Assembly (NCBI GenBank): GCA_947589005.1
Contig: CANPZO010000008.1
Span: 17,806-81,805, forward strand
From: an uncultured Clostridia bacterium
Lineage (GTDB): Bacteria; Bacillota; Clostridia; UMGS1883
Direction: 5' to 3'
DNA: 64,000 nucleotides
The notes under the pieces were generated by a model, which saw nothing but the letters and a program-made list of their open reading frames with translations, was not told the DNA's origin and ran no database searches. Shown in pieces: positions 1 through 8,978 of the stretch. A program made the translations under genes and the position numbers. The number at the start of each line of letters is the position of its first letter. The stretch's first letter is position 1.

Positions 1-164
1 AGCGATTTTACCGCGTGGATAAAAGCCGCTCAAAGCAGGTCGGCGGCACGGGACTGGGGCTTGCAATCGTAAAGCACGGCGCGATTTATCATGGCGCCGA
101 AATATCCCTGGAGAGCGCCGAGGGCAAGGGCACGAGCGTTACGGTGACGTTTGATAAAGCATAA
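1..164 (+). CDS. Sensor histidine kinase, C-terminal fragment (truncated by window start)
   Basis: The reading frame is open from the window edge and ends with TAA at 162-164. The 53 visible residues carry the ATP-binding G2 box [11 protein letters not shown], then the H-G-A-E-I-x-L-E-S and G-K-G-T-x-V-T-V pattern that closes the HATPase_c domain of membrane two-component kinases of the PhoR/WalK type. The product would phosphorylate a response regulator, probably encoded just outside the window. The sensor part, the phospho-accepting histidine and the start codon are missing, so the signal cannot be guessed. A hairpin terminator follows directly. Confidence 0.85.
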   Translation, partial: RFYRVDKSRSKQVGGTGLGLAIVKHGAIYHGAEISLESAEGKGTSVTVTFDKA

Positions 165-170
165 AAAACG

Positions 171-205
171 GGTCTCGGCACGGGTCGAGACCTGCTTTTT
201 ATTTC
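171..205 (+). terminator. Rho-independent terminator after the histidine kinase
   Basis: GGTCTCG at 171-177 pairs perfectly with CGAGACC at 186-192 and is followed by TGCTTTTTATTTCT. The position seven bases after the kinase stop codon fits a simple intrinsic terminator. Confidence 0.8.
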
Positions 206-236
206 TATTCGACTTCTCATTGCCTAAACGAGGAAT

Positions 237-256
237 GACGCAGCCGAAGCTGCGCC
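237..256 (-). terminator. Possible terminator hairpin downstream of hydG
   Basis: CGCAGC (239-244) pairs with GCTGCG (249-254) around a CGAA tetraloop, shortly after the hydG stop codon on the minus strand. No clear T-tract follows, so the terminator role is weakly supported. Confidence 0.35.
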
Positions 257-267
257 ATTTCTGAAAT

Positions 268-1689
268 TTAAAACCTGAAATCTCTTGAGCCGTTCTCGAT
301 GGCCTCGAGGTTTTTGCGGGCAATCTCCTTGACCTTGGGGTTGGTGACCTTTTCTATCTCCTTCTCGATGAGGGCCTCGCCGATTTTACGGGTCTCGGGA
401 GAGGCGTAATCCATCAGGTACTCCTTCAGGGTCATGAGGGCGTTGGGGTGACAGCAGTTGAGTATCTGCTGATTTTTGCAAAGGGTCATGAACCGGTCTC
501 CGGTGCGGCCCTCACGGTAGCAGGCCGTGCAGAACGAGGGGATAAAGCCCCGCTCCATGAGCCAGCGCACCACCTCGTCAAGGGTGCGGGTGTCGCTGAC
601 GTCAAACTGCTCGGTCACGTCCTCGTCCTCGAGAGTGCCGTCCGCGTAGCCGCCCACGCTGGTCTTGCTGCCGCCGCTTATCTGGCTGATGCCCAGCTCG
701 AGCACGCGCTCGCGGCACTTCTGATTTTCGCGGGTGGAAATTATCATGCCGGTGTAGGGAACGGCGATGCGTATACAGGCCACTATCTTGGCGAAGGTGT
801 CGTCGTCGATGCCGTTGTCAAAGGTGTCGGGGTCGATGTCGTCGGCCCGCTTAAGCCTCGGTACGCTTATGGTGTGGGGGCCTACGCCGAAAACCGCCTC
901 AAGGTGCTCGGCGTGCATGAGCAGACCGGCGAACTCGTAGCGGTACAGCTCGAGGCCGAACAGCACTCCGCAGCCCACGTCGTCGATGCCGCCCTCCATG
1001 GCGCGGTCCATGGCCTCGGTGTGGTAGCAGTAGTTGTGCTTGGGACCGGTGGGATGGAGCTTTTCATAGCTCTCCTTGTGATAGGTCTCCTGGAAAAGAA
1101 TGTAGGTGCCGATGCCGGCCTCCTTGAGCTTGCGGTAGTTCTCAACGGTGGTGGCGGCGATGTTCACGTTTACGCGGCGGATGGCGCCGTTTTTGTGCTT
1201 GATGGAGTAAATGGTCTTGATGCTCTCAAGCACATATTCGATGGGATTGTTCACCGGGTCCTCGCCGGTCTCCAGGGCAAGGCGCTTGTGGCCCATGTCC
1301 TGAAGGGCTATGACCTCGTTCCTTATTTCCTCCTGAGTCAGCTTTTTACGGGCGATATGCTTGTTTTTCAGGTGGTAGGGACAGTAGGTGCAGCCGTTTA
1401 CGCAGTAGTTGGACAGGTACAGCGGCGCGAACATTACTATTCGGTTGCCGTAAAAGTCCTCCTTTATCTGCTTGGCAAGGGTGAAAATTTCCTGATTTCT
1501 GTCCTCCAGCTCGCAGGCCAGCAGAACCGAAGCCTCACGGTGGCCCAGACCCTTGCGCAGCTTCGCCTTCTCGATTATGGAGTCGATAAGCTCGGCGTCG
1601 GTCTTGTGGGCCTCGGCATAGGCCAGCGTGTCGAGAATTTCCTCATGGTTGATGAACTCCTCGGCGTGTTTGGATTTTACGTCGTACAT
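268..1689 (-). CDS. hydG: [FeFe]-hydrogenase maturase HydG (radical SAM tyrosine lyase)
   Basis: A 473-residue protein of the HydG/ThiH radical SAM family. The radical SAM cluster motif CX3CX2C is at C96, C100 and C103 (CVNGCTYCPY). The C-terminal CX2CX22C motif that holds the second, dangler-iron cluster is present at C387, C390 and C413; this motif separates HydG from ThiH. HydG cleaves tyrosine to give the CO and CN ligands of the hydrogenase H-cluster. The start ATG has a GAAAGGAAG ribosome site. It lies 60 nt downstream of pyrG on the same strand. HydF is encoded 28 kb away; HydE and the hydrogenase itself are not in the window. Confidence 0.95.
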   Translation of the reverse strand: MYDVKSKHAEEFINHEEILDTLAYAEAHKTDAELIDSIIEKAKLRKGLGHREASVLLACELEDRNQEIFTLAKQIKEDFYGNRIVMFAPLYLSNYCVNGCTYCPYHLKNKHIARKKLTQEEIRNEVIALQDMGHKRLALETGEDPVNNPIEYVLESIKTIYSIKHKNGAIRRVNVNIAATTVENYRKLKEAGIGTYILFQETYHKESYEKLHPTGPKHNYCYHTEAMDRAMEGGIDDVGCGVLFGLELYRYEFAGLLMHAEHLEAVFGVGPHTISVPRLKRADDIDPDTFDNGIDDDTFAKIVACIRIAVPYTGMIISTRENQKCRERVLELGISQISGGSKTSVGGYADGTLEDEDVTEQFDVSDTRTLDEVVRWLMERGFIPSFCTACYREGRTGDRFMTLCKNQQILNCCHPNALMTLKEYLMDYASPETRKIGEALIEKEIEKVTNPKVKEIARKNLEAIENGSRDFRF

Positions 1690-1749
1690 ATTTTTCTTCC
1701 TTTCTTTCGGGTCAGAACAAATCTTCCCCGTTAGATATTTTTAAGCAAA

Positions 1750-3363
1750 TCAGATATTTTTATGTTCCCCGGCCGCCTTAATAAACGACGCGAACAGGGG
1801 ATGCGCCCGATTGGGCCGGGACTTGAACTCCGGATGGAACTGAACGCCGATGAACCACGGGTGGTCCGTTATCTCCACGGTCTCCACCAGACGGTTGTCC
1901 GGCGAGATGCCGCCCAGCGTCAGCCCCGCGTTAACAAGGGCCTCGCGGTAGTCGTTATTGAACTCGTAGCGGTGGCGGTGGCGCTCGTAAATCACCTCGT
2001 CGTTATAGATGCCGGCGATGCGGCTGCCCTCCGCCAGCTTGCAGGGATAAAGACCCAGACGCAGCGTGCCGCCCATATTCTCGATGTCTATCTGGTCGGG
2101 CATGATGTGTATCACCGGATGGGCGCTGTTTTCGTCAAACTCGGCGCTGTTGGCGTCCTTGAGACCCAGCACGTCCCGGGCGTACTCGATGACGGCCATC
2201 TGCATACCAAGGCATATTCCGAAAAACGGAACCTTGTTCTCACGGGCGTAGCGGGCAGCCTGAATTTTGCCCTCTATGCCGCGGTCGCCGAAGCCGCCGG
2301 GCACCAAAATCCCGTCCGCGTCCCTGAGCAGCTCGGCCGCGTTTTCGGCGGTGAGCTTTTCGCTGTCCACCCAGTCTATCTCAACGTCGATTTTATTGGC
2401 GATGCCGCCGTGACGCAGAGCCTCGGCCACGCTGAGGTAAGCGTCGTGAAGGGCCACGTACTTGCCGACAAGGGCTATCTTGACCTTGCGGCCGTCGGTG
2501 CCCAGTGAAAGCACGGTCTCCACCATCTGCCTCCACTCGGTCAGGTCGGGCTCGACCTGGGGCAGCTTCAGGCAGCTCAGGGCCGCCGTGGCAAGTCCGC
2601 CCTCCTCCAGGGCCAGTGGAACGGCGTAAAGCGTGGGAGCGTCAAGATTTTCCACCACGCACTCTCTGTTCACGTTGCAGAAGGAGGCGATTTTTTCTTT
2701 TATGCCCTTTTCGAGGGGAATTTCCGTGCGGCACACGATGATGTCAGGCTGTATGCCCAGGCTGAGCAGCTCCTTGACGCTGTGCTGGGTGGGCTTTGAC
2801 TTCTGTTCGCCGCTGGAGGCGATGTAGGGTACAAGCGTAACGTGTATGTAGAGACAGTTGTCCCTGCCCACCTCGCGCTGTACCTGGCGTATGGACTCAA
2901 GGAAGGGCAGACTTTCGATATCGCCCACGGTGCCGCCTATCTCGGTAATCACAAAATCCACGTTGTGCTTGCCGGCGCGGTATATCCTTTCCTTTATCTC
3001 GTTGGTGATATGGGGTATCACCTGCACCGTGCCGCCCAGATAGTCGCCCCGGCGCTCCTTGTTGATGACGTTGTAGTATACCTTGCCGCTGGTGACGTTG
3101 GAGTTGCTGTTGAGGTTTTCGTCCACAAAACGCTCGTAGTGTCCCAGGTCAAGGTCGGTCTCCGCTCCGTCGTCGGTGACAAAAACCTCGCCGTGCTGGT
3201 AGGGGCTCATTGTGCCGGGGTCAAAGTTGATGTAAGGGTCAAACTTCTGGATAGTTATCTTATAGCCTCTGCACTTGAGCAGACGCCCCAGGGAGGCCGC
3301 GGTTATGCCCTTGCCGAGACCGGAGACCACGCCGCCGGTCACGAAGATGTATTTTGTTTCCAC
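1750..3363 (-). CDS. pyrG: CTP synthase
   Basis: A full-length, 537-residue CTP synthase that aminates UTP to CTP using glutamine and ATP. The N-terminal synthetase domain opens with the P-loop region [11 protein letters not shown] at about residues 10-20. The C-terminal class I glutamine amidotransferase domain has its nucleophile at C384 (GICLGMQ) and the His-Glu pair in GVQFHPEF near residue 515. The ATG start agrees with the family N-terminus (KYIFVTGG). A sigma-A promoter lies upstream, so transcription probably starts here rather than from the transglycosylase gene before it. hydG follows after 60 nt. Confidence 0.97.
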   Translation of the reverse strand: METKYIFVTGGVVSGLGKGITAASLGRLLKCRGYKITIQKFDPYINFDPGTMSPYQHGEVFVTDDGAETDLDLGHYERFVDENLNSNSNVTSGKVYYNVINKERRGDYLGGTVQVIPHITNEIKERIYRAGKHNVDFVITEIGGTVGDIESLPFLESIRQVQREVGRDNCLYIHVTLVPYIASSGEQKSKPTQHSVKELLSLGIQPDIIVCRTEIPLEKGIKEKIASFCNVNRECVVENLDAPTLYAVPLALEEGGLATAALSCLKLPQVEPDLTEWRQMVETVLSLGTDGRKVKIALVGKYVALHDAYLSVAEALRHGGIANKIDVEIDWVDSEKLTAENAAELLRDADGILVPGGFGDRGIEGKIQAARYARENKVPFFGICLGMQMAVIEYARDVLGLKDANSAEFDENSAHPVIHIMPDQIDIENMGGTLRLGLYPCKLAEGSRIAGIYNDEVIYERHRHRYEFNNDYREALVNAGLTLGGISPDNRLVETVEITDHPWFIGVQFHPEFKSRPNRAHPLFASFIKAAGEHKNI

Positions 3364-3409
3364 TGATACTTCCCCCTTTGTGAAAGTTTGGTTGTGCTTT
3401 AACTACACC

Positions 3410-3438
3410 ATTGTAACACATAATTACAAAATCCGCAA
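3410..3438 (-). promoter_or_regulatory. Sigma-A promoter for pyrG
   Basis: On the minus strand TTGCGG (-35, plus-strand 3433-3438) is separated by 17 bases from TACAAT (-10, 3410-3415), about 45 nt upstream of the pyrG start. Confidence 0.55.
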
Positions 3439-3450
3439 GAGCTAATTTAT

Positions 3451-3468
3451 AAAAAACTCGGGTTTTTT
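3451..3468 (-). terminator. Short terminator at the end of the transglycosylase gene
   Basis: AAAAAAC (3451-3457) and GTTTTTT (3462-3468) form a 7-bp stem with a TCGG loop. It overlaps the stop codon of the gene and is A/T-rich, so it is a weak terminator at best. Confidence 0.35.
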
Positions 3469-4120
3469 AGTCCTCCTTCATTCGGCGGAGAACTATCTGC
3501 CGCCGCCGCTCGGCCAGCTCGGGGTTTTTCGTGGGGGAGTAGACCGAGGGGGCGTTGGGTATTCCGGCCAGCATGGTGCATTGGTACTCGTCCATGGCGG
3601 CGGGCTCCGTGTTAAAATAGCCCATGGCCGCGTCGTATATGCAGTAGTAGCCGTCGCCGAAGTATATGCTGTTGGCGTAAAGCTCCAAAATTTCGTTTTT
3701 AGTGTAATTTTTTTCCAAATCAAAGGCGATGAAAGCCTCGGCTATCTTCTTTATGAGGTTGCGGTTGTTTATGGAGTAGAGGTTTTTGGCGAGCTGCTGG
3801 GTAATGGTGCTGCCGCCCTCGTTCATCTCCTTGTCGCGCAAATTCACATACATGGCCCGGAGTATGCCTATGGGGTCCACGCCGCCGTGCTTGTAAAAGC
3901 GCCTGTCCTCAACGGCCACCACAGCCTTCACATAGGTGTCGGGCAAATCGGCATAGACGGTGTAATTTTCCTTTGACCTGACCTCCGCCACGGCGGAGGT
4001 CAGGCTTTTTGCGCCGACGATGGAACGGTATTCGTTATAGCCCAGCAGGACCAGCGCCCCCACCGTCAGCACAGCCAGTATCAACAGACACAGCAGCAGC
4101 GTTTTTATGATTTTTGCCAC
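3467..4120 (-). CDS. Monofunctional peptidoglycan glycosyltransferase (GT51)
   Basis: A 217-residue membrane-anchored GT51 transglycosylase that would polymerise lipid II into glycan strands outside the membrane. One N-terminal membrane segment (residues about 6-28) is followed by the family motifs: AVEDRRFYKHGG with the catalytic Glu, GGSTITQQLAKN, and EILELYANSIYFG. There is no transpeptidase domain, so this is a MtgA/SgtB-like monofunctional enzyme. I chose the GTG at 4120 (MAKIIKTLL...) because AAAAGGAG sits 10 nt upstream; the GTG at 4129 would almost touch the ribosome site. It follows the MATE gene by about 20 nt and probably shares its transcript. Confidence 0.88.
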   Translation of the reverse strand: MAKIIKTLLLCLLILAVLTVGALVLLGYNEYRSIVGAKSLTSAVAEVRSKENYTVYADLPDTYVKAVVAVEDRRFYKHGGVDPIGILRAMYVNLRDKEMNEGGSTITQQLAKNLYSINNRNLIKKIAEAFIAFDLEKNYTKNEILELYANSIYFGDGYYCIYDAAMGYFNTEPAAMDEYQCTMLAGIPNAPSVYSPTKNPELAERRRQIVLRRMKED

Positions 4121-4141
4121 AGAGAACACTCTCCTTTTACC

Positions 4142-5491
4142 TTATGTATTTACCAGGTCCTTAAGCCAGGTCCCCCGGCGCTGACGGATTATGACCGCCG
4201 CGCACTTGAACAGCTCCTCGACATAGCTTGCGCCGAGCACCACCGGCGCCGGAAGCCCCAGCACAAGGCCCGTCACGCAGACCAACGGCACGCCGATGAG
4301 CCATACGCCGCCCACGTCGCATATCATGCAGAACACCGTGTCCCCGCCGCTGCGCATTGTGCCCACTATCGCGGCGGTAGAAAATGCCTTGAGGAACATC
4401 GCGCAGGCGCAGATACGGAGCATGGCCGCGCAGATATTGCGGGTGTCGGGAGTCATTTTGAACAGCAGGGTTATTGGTCCGGACAGGGAGAAAAGTATTA
4501 CGCCGGTGACCAATCCCTGAAGCGCCGCCATACGCTGGAAAAAGTGAGATTTCTCCAGCGCCGCCTTTCGGTTGCCGGAGCCGATCTCCTTGCCCACGAG
4601 CACTCCGGCGGCGGTGGCCGTGCCGAAAACAAGGGCAAAGAGCATATTTTCCACCGTGCCCACTATACTGTGGGCGGCGGCGGGGCCGCTGCCGAGACGG
4701 GCGATCACCGTGCTGTAAATGGTAACGCCGACGCCCCAGAGGGACTCGTTAAAGAACACCGGCAGGCTGGTACGGAAGTATCCGGCTATGAAGCCCTTCG
4801 GAAAGCCGAACATCTCCCTTATGGGGGCGAAGAACAAATCCCTATACCCCCGCAGGCCGAACAGCACTACCCCCAGCTCCAAAAATCTCGCCGTCACGGT
4901 GGCGATAGCCGCGCCCCTCACCCCAAGGGCGGGGAGGCCGAGCTTGCCGAAGATGAGCAGATAGTTGAGCACGGCGTTGGCGCCCAAAGACACAAGGCTG
5001 CCTATCAGCGGTATACGGGGCTGCTCGATGGCCTTCAAGCCCGTGCCCATAATTATCGTCAGGCCGAAAAGGATATATCCCAGGACGGAAATTTTGAGGT
5101 AGGCCGTGCCCGGCGGTATGACCTCCACGCTGCGGCCCACCAGCAGGCCCATTATCCCGCGGGAGAAAAGGCCCGCCCCGACGGTGAATATCAGGCCGAA
5201 AATCAGGCTCAGGCTCAGACCTACCGTCATCACGGAGCGTATGCCCTTTTTGTCCTGCTTACCCCAGAATTGGGAAAAGAACACCGTGGCCCCGCTGCAT
5301 ATGCCGAAAACCATCAAATTATATACAAAAAACACCTTGTTGGCCATTGCAACCCCGGCCAGCTCCACTTCTCCGAGACGGCCTATCATCAGGTTGTCCA
5401 ACAGGTTTACGCTGCTGGTCACCAGATTTTGCAGGGTCAGAGGAATGACAAGGCGAACGTAATTTTTCATCGCTTCGCTGCTTTTAAACAT
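4142..5491 (-). CDS. MATE family efflux transporter
   Basis: A 449-residue polytopic membrane protein with about twelve membrane segments in two halves, matching the MATE (multi-antimicrobial extrusion) family. Diagnostic stretches are YVRLVIPLTLQNLVTSSVNLLDNLMIGRLGE written across the N-terminus (conserved P, N, D and G-x-L positions) and the second-half repeat around FFNESLWGVGVTIYSTVIARLG. MATE proteins export cationic compounds by Na+ or H+ antiport; the substrate cannot be read here. The ATG at 5491 has a GGAAGGAGCC ribosome site, which favours it over the upstream ATG at 5524. Confidence 0.9.
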   Translation of the reverse strand: MFKSSEAMKNYVRLVIPLTLQNLVTSSVNLLDNLMIGRLGEVELAGVAMANKVFFVYNLMVFGICSGATVFFSQFWGKQDKKGIRSVMTVGLSLSLIFGLIFTVGAGLFSRGIMGLLVGRSVEVIPPGTAYLKISVLGYILFGLTIIMGTGLKAIEQPRIPLIGSLVSLGANAVLNYLLIFGKLGLPALGVRGAAIATVTARFLELGVVLFGLRGYRDLFFAPIREMFGFPKGFIAGYFRTSLPVFFNESLWGVGVTIYSTVIARLGSGPAAAHSIVGTVENMLFALVFGTATAAGVLVGKEIGSGNRKAALEKSHFFQRMAALQGLVTGVILFSLSGPITLLFKMTPDTRNICAAMLRICACAMFLKAFSTAAIVGTMRSGGDTVFCMICDVGGVWLIGVPLVCVTGLVLGLPAPVVLGASYVEELFKCAAVIIRQRRGTWLKDLVNT

Positions 5492-5642
5492 TTTTGCGGC
5501 TCCTTCCTGAACATATATTATCATATTGTCGGGTCATTTTCAAGCCCGTTTTTGAATATAAATAAAATTGTAAGGTTTAATTAAGAGGCTGCGGCCATTT
5601 GCGCGGCGGCGCCTTAAACTTTTTTGTGGGGGAGATGAGGTT

Positions 5643-5843
5643 TTGCCCGATGTCCGAAAATATATACTGGGCTTTCTTTACCGGACGGCGATATGCGCCT
5701 GTCTTTTTCTGCTGTGCTATATAATAGGCCGACTTTGGCCGGCGGCCCTGAGCGGTCTGCTCGACAAGCTGTTTTACTCCGTGGACTACGAGCGGCTTGC
5801 GGCGGACTTTAAGGACCTGGCAAGGTGCGTGCTGCCAAGGTGA
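5643..5843 (+). CDS. Small single-span membrane protein, partner of the SpoIVFB-like protease
   Basis: A 66-residue protein starting with TTG, with a purine-rich GGGGGAGATGAGG ribosome site. One hydrophobic segment covers about residues 14-36, then a short soluble tail ends in FKDLARCVLPR. Its 3' end overlaps the next gene, the site-2 protease, so the two are translationally coupled. In Bacillus, spoIVFB is preceded by spoIVFA, a larger membrane protein that holds the protease inactive; this protein has the right position and membrane topology but lacks the LytM domain. Assigning it as a reduced SpoIVFA is inference from position only. I recognise no family from its sequence. Confidence 0.6.
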   Translation: MPDVRKYILGFLYRTAICACLFLLCYIIGRLWPAALSGLLDKLFYSVDYERLAADFKDLARCVLPR

Positions 5844-6367
5844 AAATAAAAATACATCCGACGGCGATAATTGCTATCGCCTTTTTTATTTGGAACAAAG
5901 GCTTTGCCAAGCTGCTCGCAGCCGTGCTCCTTCACGAGCTGGGCCACAGTCTGGCGGCCCGGGCGCTGGGACGGAAAAATCAGGTGCTGACCCTGACGCC
6001 TCTGGGCTGCTCCCTCTACGTCGGGGAGCTGACCGGCCCGGCGGCGGTGGCGGTGTATCTGGCCGGACCGGTGGTGAGCCTGCTGCTCCTGCCCCTGCTC
6101 TACCCCCAGACCCTATGGGTCTTTGCGTTTAATATCCTGCCGGTGATGCCGCTGGACGGGGGACGGGTGCTGGCGGCGCTGGCGGGGGAACGCCGCTGCG
6201 GACTCGCGGGGGGCCTTGTGCTGCTGGCCCTGACGGAGCTGTGCCTCCTGAACGCCGCGCCACCTGTGGGACTGACGGTGATACTCTATCTCCACAGCCG
6301 CTGGCTCGCCTCGGCGCGCTTTGTAAAAATTCGGCGGGCGGCGGATTTTTTGCGGGATTTGTATTGA
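5825..6367 (+). CDS. SpoIVFB-like site-2 intramembrane metalloprotease (M50)
   Basis: A compact 180-residue M50 protease with four to five hydrophobic segments. The zinc motif HELGH is at residues 37-41, and the third ligand lies in the family motif NILPVMPLDGGRV, with Asp at residue 111. Proteins of this size and motif spacing belong to the SpoIVFB group, which cleaves pro-sigma-K in the forespore outer membrane during sporulation; other members process different membrane substrates. The GTG at 5825 is one possible start and the GTG at 5840, overlapping the previous stop as GTGA, is another. A C-terminal CBS domain is absent. Confidence 0.8.
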   Translation: MRAAKVKIKIHPTAIIAIAFFIWNKGFAKLLAAVLLHELGHSLAARALGRKNQVLTLTPLGCSLYVGELTGPAAVAVYLAGPVVSLLLLPLLYPQTLWVFAFNILPVMPLDGGRVLAALAGERRCGLAGGLVLLALTELCLLNAAPPVGLTVILYLHSRWLASARFVKIRRAADFLRDLY

Positions 6368-6392
6368 AAAAGTAATATTTATAATGTATAAT
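6364..6392 (+). promoter_or_regulatory. Sigma-A promoter for the radical SAM pair
   Basis: TTGAAA (6364-6369), a 17-base spacer and TATAAT (6387-6392), located 44 nt before the ATG at 6436. Confidence 0.75.
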
Positions 6393-6435
6393 ATAAGTAT
6401 GTAAATTTTACGCGAGAGCTTGAAAGGACAGTAAT

Positions 6436-8328
6436 ATGAGCACCGTCAACATCGATAAAATCCTGATGCGCGTGCAGAAGCCCACCCGCTACAGCGGCGG
6501 CGAGCTGAACAGCGTCATAAAAAATCCGGCGGACGTTAAGATACGCTACGCCTTCGCGTTCCCCGACACCTATGAGGTGGGCATGAGCCACCTCGGTATG
6601 AAGATACTCTACCACTGCCTCAACCTCCGGCCCGACACCTGGTGCGAGCGGGTCTTTGCCCCTTGGGTTGACATGGAGGAGGAAATGCGCAAAGAGCATA
6701 TACCGCTCTTTTCCGTCGAAAGCCGGACGCCGGTAAGGGAGTTCGACTTCCTTGGCGTGACCCTTCAATATGAGATGTGCTACACCAACGTCCTCAATAT
6801 GCTGGATTTGGCGGGCATACCCCTGCTCAGCAGGGATCGCGGCGAGGACGACCCCTTTGTCAACGCCGGAGGCCCCTGCGCTTACAATCCCGAGCCGCTG
6901 GCGGAGATATTCGACTTCTTCACCATGGGCGAGGGGGAGGAGGTCATCGGCGAGCTGATGGACGCCTACAACGAGTGGAAGGCCGAGGGCGGCAAGCGCA
7001 TGGATTACCTCAAAAAAATCGCCAAAATCGAGGGGATATATGTGCCCTGCCTCTACGATGTGGAGTACAATGAGGACGGCACGCTCAGGTCCATGACCCC
7101 CAACTGCCCCGAGGCCAAGCCTCGGGTGCGGAAAAGAATAGTTGAAAATCTGGACGAAATAGTCTATCCCGATAAATTTATCGTTCCCTTCATGGACATA
7201 GTCCACGACCGGGCCAGCCTTGAGGTCTTTCGGGGCTGCATAAGGGGCTGCCGCTTCTGTCAGGCGGGCATGATATACCGCCCCATCAGGGAAAAAAGCC
7301 CCGAAAGGCTCCTCGACGACGCAAAAAAGTTGCTGGCCTCCACAGGCTACGAGGAGATAAGCCTCTCGAGCCTTTCCACCAGCGACTACACCCGCTTTGA
7401 GGAGCTGGCGGACAAACTGCTGGACATAACCGAAAAGGAAAAGGTTGGGCTTTCCCTGCCGTCGCTGAGGGTGGACAACTTCGGGCTGAGCCTTATGGAG
7501 CGGGTGCAGAAGGTGCGCAAGAGCGGCCTGACCTTCGCTCCCGAGGCGGGCAGTCAGCGTATGCGCGACGTTATCAATAAAAACGTCACCGAGGAGGACC
7601 TGATGCGCAGCGTGGACCTGGCCTTCGCCGGGGGCTGGCTGACGGTGAAGCTTTATTTCATGATAGGTCTGCCCTACGAGGAGGACGGGGATATCGCCGG
7701 CATCGCCCGCCTTGCGGAAAAGGTGGCGGAGCGGTATTACGCCTCGGACAAGACCAATAAGCGCCGCGCCCCGTCGGTGAATATCAGCGTGGCGGGCTTC
7801 GTGCCGAAGCCCTTCACCCCCTTCCAGTGGGCGGCCCAGAACGACATGGACACCCTCAGACGGAAGCAGCTGCTCCTTAAGGACGAAATACACAACCGCC
7901 ATGTAAAATACAGCTATCATCAGAGCGACATAAGCGTGCTGGAGGGAGTTTTCGCCCGGGGCGACCGCAGGTTGAACAAGGTTCTTGTGCGGGCCTTTGA
8001 GCTGGGGTGCAGATTGGACGGCTGGAGCGAGTGCTTCGACATGGACAGGTGGCGCCGGGCCTTCGCCGACTGCGGCGTGGATATGGCCTTTTACACCCGT
8101 GAGCGGAGCTATGACGAGCTTTTTCCCTGGGATTTTGTGGACATCGGCGTGACCAAGGATTTCATGATGAAAGAAAACGAGCGCGCCAAGGCTGCCGTCA
8201 CCACGCCGCACTGCCGGCTCAAATGCTCCGGCTGCGGGGCGGCGTCCCTCTGCGCGGGAGGAAGGTGCAGCGTTTATACCGAGGAGAGCAGCCTGCGCAG
8301 GATAAAGGAGTTAAAAGAAAATGGCTGA
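6436..8328 (+). CDS. Radical SAM protein of the TIGR03960 type
   Basis: A 630-residue radical SAM protein. The N-terminal quarter resembles a B12-binding-type fold (AFPDTYEVGMSHLG). The radical SAM CX3CX2C motif is C268, C272 and C275 in FRGCIRGCRFCQAG. The C-terminus has another cysteine group (CRLKCSGCGAASLCAGGRC) that could bind a second Fe-S cluster. This architecture matches the TIGR03960 family, whose reaction is not known to me; the family is widespread in Clostridia and is nearly always followed by a TIGR03936/DUF2344 gene, as here. The 8-nt overlap with that gene implies coupled translation. The ATG has a GAAAGGACAG ribosome site. Confidence 0.88.
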   Translation: MSTVNIDKILMRVQKPTRYSGGELNSVIKNPADVKIRYAFAFPDTYEVGMSHLGMKILYHCLNLRPDTWCERVFAPWVDMEEEMRKEHIPLFSVESRTPVREFDFLGVTLQYEMCYTNVLNMLDLAGIPLLSRDRGEDDPFVNAGGPCAYNPEPLAEIFDFFTMGEGEEVIGELMDAYNEWKAEGGKRMDYLKKIAKIEGIYVPCLYDVEYNEDGTLRSMTPNCPEAKPRVRKRIVENLDEIVYPDKFIVPFMDIVHDRASLEVFRGCIRGCRFCQAGMIYRPIREKSPERLLDDAKKLLASTGYEEISLSSLSTSDYTRFEELADKLLDITEKEKVGLSLPSLRVDNFGLSLMERVQKVRKSGLTFAPEAGSQRMRDVINKNVTEEDLMRSVDLAFAGGWLTVKLYFMIGLPYEEDGDIAGIARLAEKVAERYYASDKTNKRRAPSVNISVAGFVPKPFTPFQWAAQNDMDTLRRKQLLLKDEIHNRHVKYSYHQSDISVLEGVFARGDRRLNKVLVRAFELGCRLDGWSECFDMDRWRRAFADCGVDMAFYTRERSYDELFPWDFVDIGVTKDFMMKENERAKAAVTTPHCRLKCSGCGAASLCAGGRCSVYTEESSLRRIKELKENG

Positions 8329-8968
8329 CGAGAGAATTTTGTACGACTATTATATTATATACGAAAAAACCGACAACGCCAAATATATTTCTCATCTGGA
8401 CTTTGTGCGCGCGTATAACCGCACCATGCGGCGTGTGGGTCTGCCGGTGGCGTTTTCCGAGGGCTTCAACCCCCATCCGCTGCTGAGCTTCGCCCTGCCG
8501 CTGTCCGTGGGCTATACCAGCGGGTGCGAGCTTTTGGAGCTGCGCCTCGCCGAGGAAGTGGCGGAGGAGGACATAAGGGACCGCCTTAACGCCGCCGCCC
8601 CCCGCGGGATAAGGATACTCTCCGTCCGTCGGGGCAAAAGCCGGATGAAAAATCTGCGATACGCCCTTTACACCGTAACTCCCGAGTCTATGCCCGAGAG
8701 CGTGGACGGGTTTATGGATATGGACAAAATAATTATCGACAAAAAGACAAAAAGCGGCGTGAAGGACACCGACGTCAGGCCCGACATCAGGGAGATAAGG
8801 CTCCTGCCGGGGAAAATCGAAATGGTGCTCAGCGCCGGCAGCGACAGGAACCTCAAGCCGGACGTGGTGATGAAGGCCATGAACAAATACATCCCCGGCT
8901 ATGACAGCGGGGACTGCGAGTACCACCGGACGGCGATATACGACGGGGAAATGAAAACGATAGAGTAG
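8321..8968 (+). CDS. TIGR03936 / DUF2344 radical SAM-associated protein
   Basis: A 215-residue soluble protein that begins inside the last codons of the preceding radical SAM gene. The N-terminus (KYISHLDFVRAYNRTMRR, then GLPVAFSEGFNPHPLLSFA) is the signature of the DUF2344/TIGR03936 family. Some organisms carry this domain fused to the C-terminus of the TIGR03960 enzyme, so the two polypeptides here are probably one functional unit. In other genomes this pair often precedes ribonuclease G/E and rplU, suggesting a role near RNA or ribosomes; those genes are not next to it here. The exact function is unknown. Confidence 0.85.
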   Translation: MADERILYDYYIIYEKTDNAKYISHLDFVRAYNRTMRRVGLPVAFSEGFNPHPLLSFALPLSVGYTSGCELLELRLAEEVAEEDIRDRLNAAAPRGIRILSVRRGKSRMKNLRYALYTVTPESMPESVDGFMDMDKIIIDKKTKSGVKDTDVRPDIREIRLLPGKIEMVLSAGSDRNLKPDVVMKAMNKYIPGYDSGDCEYHRTAIYDGEMKTIE

Positions 8969-8978
8969 GAGAGTTATT

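Noticed and set aside
448..1734. Long open frame opposite hydG (428 residues)
   Set aside because: It is the mirror frame of hydG, with no homology pattern and low-complexity hydrophobic composition typical of antisense frames in GC-rich genes.
6379..8211. Very long (610-residue) open frame opposite the radical SAM gene
   Set aside because: Antisense shadow of a clear radical SAM protein; no ribosome site and no family motifs.
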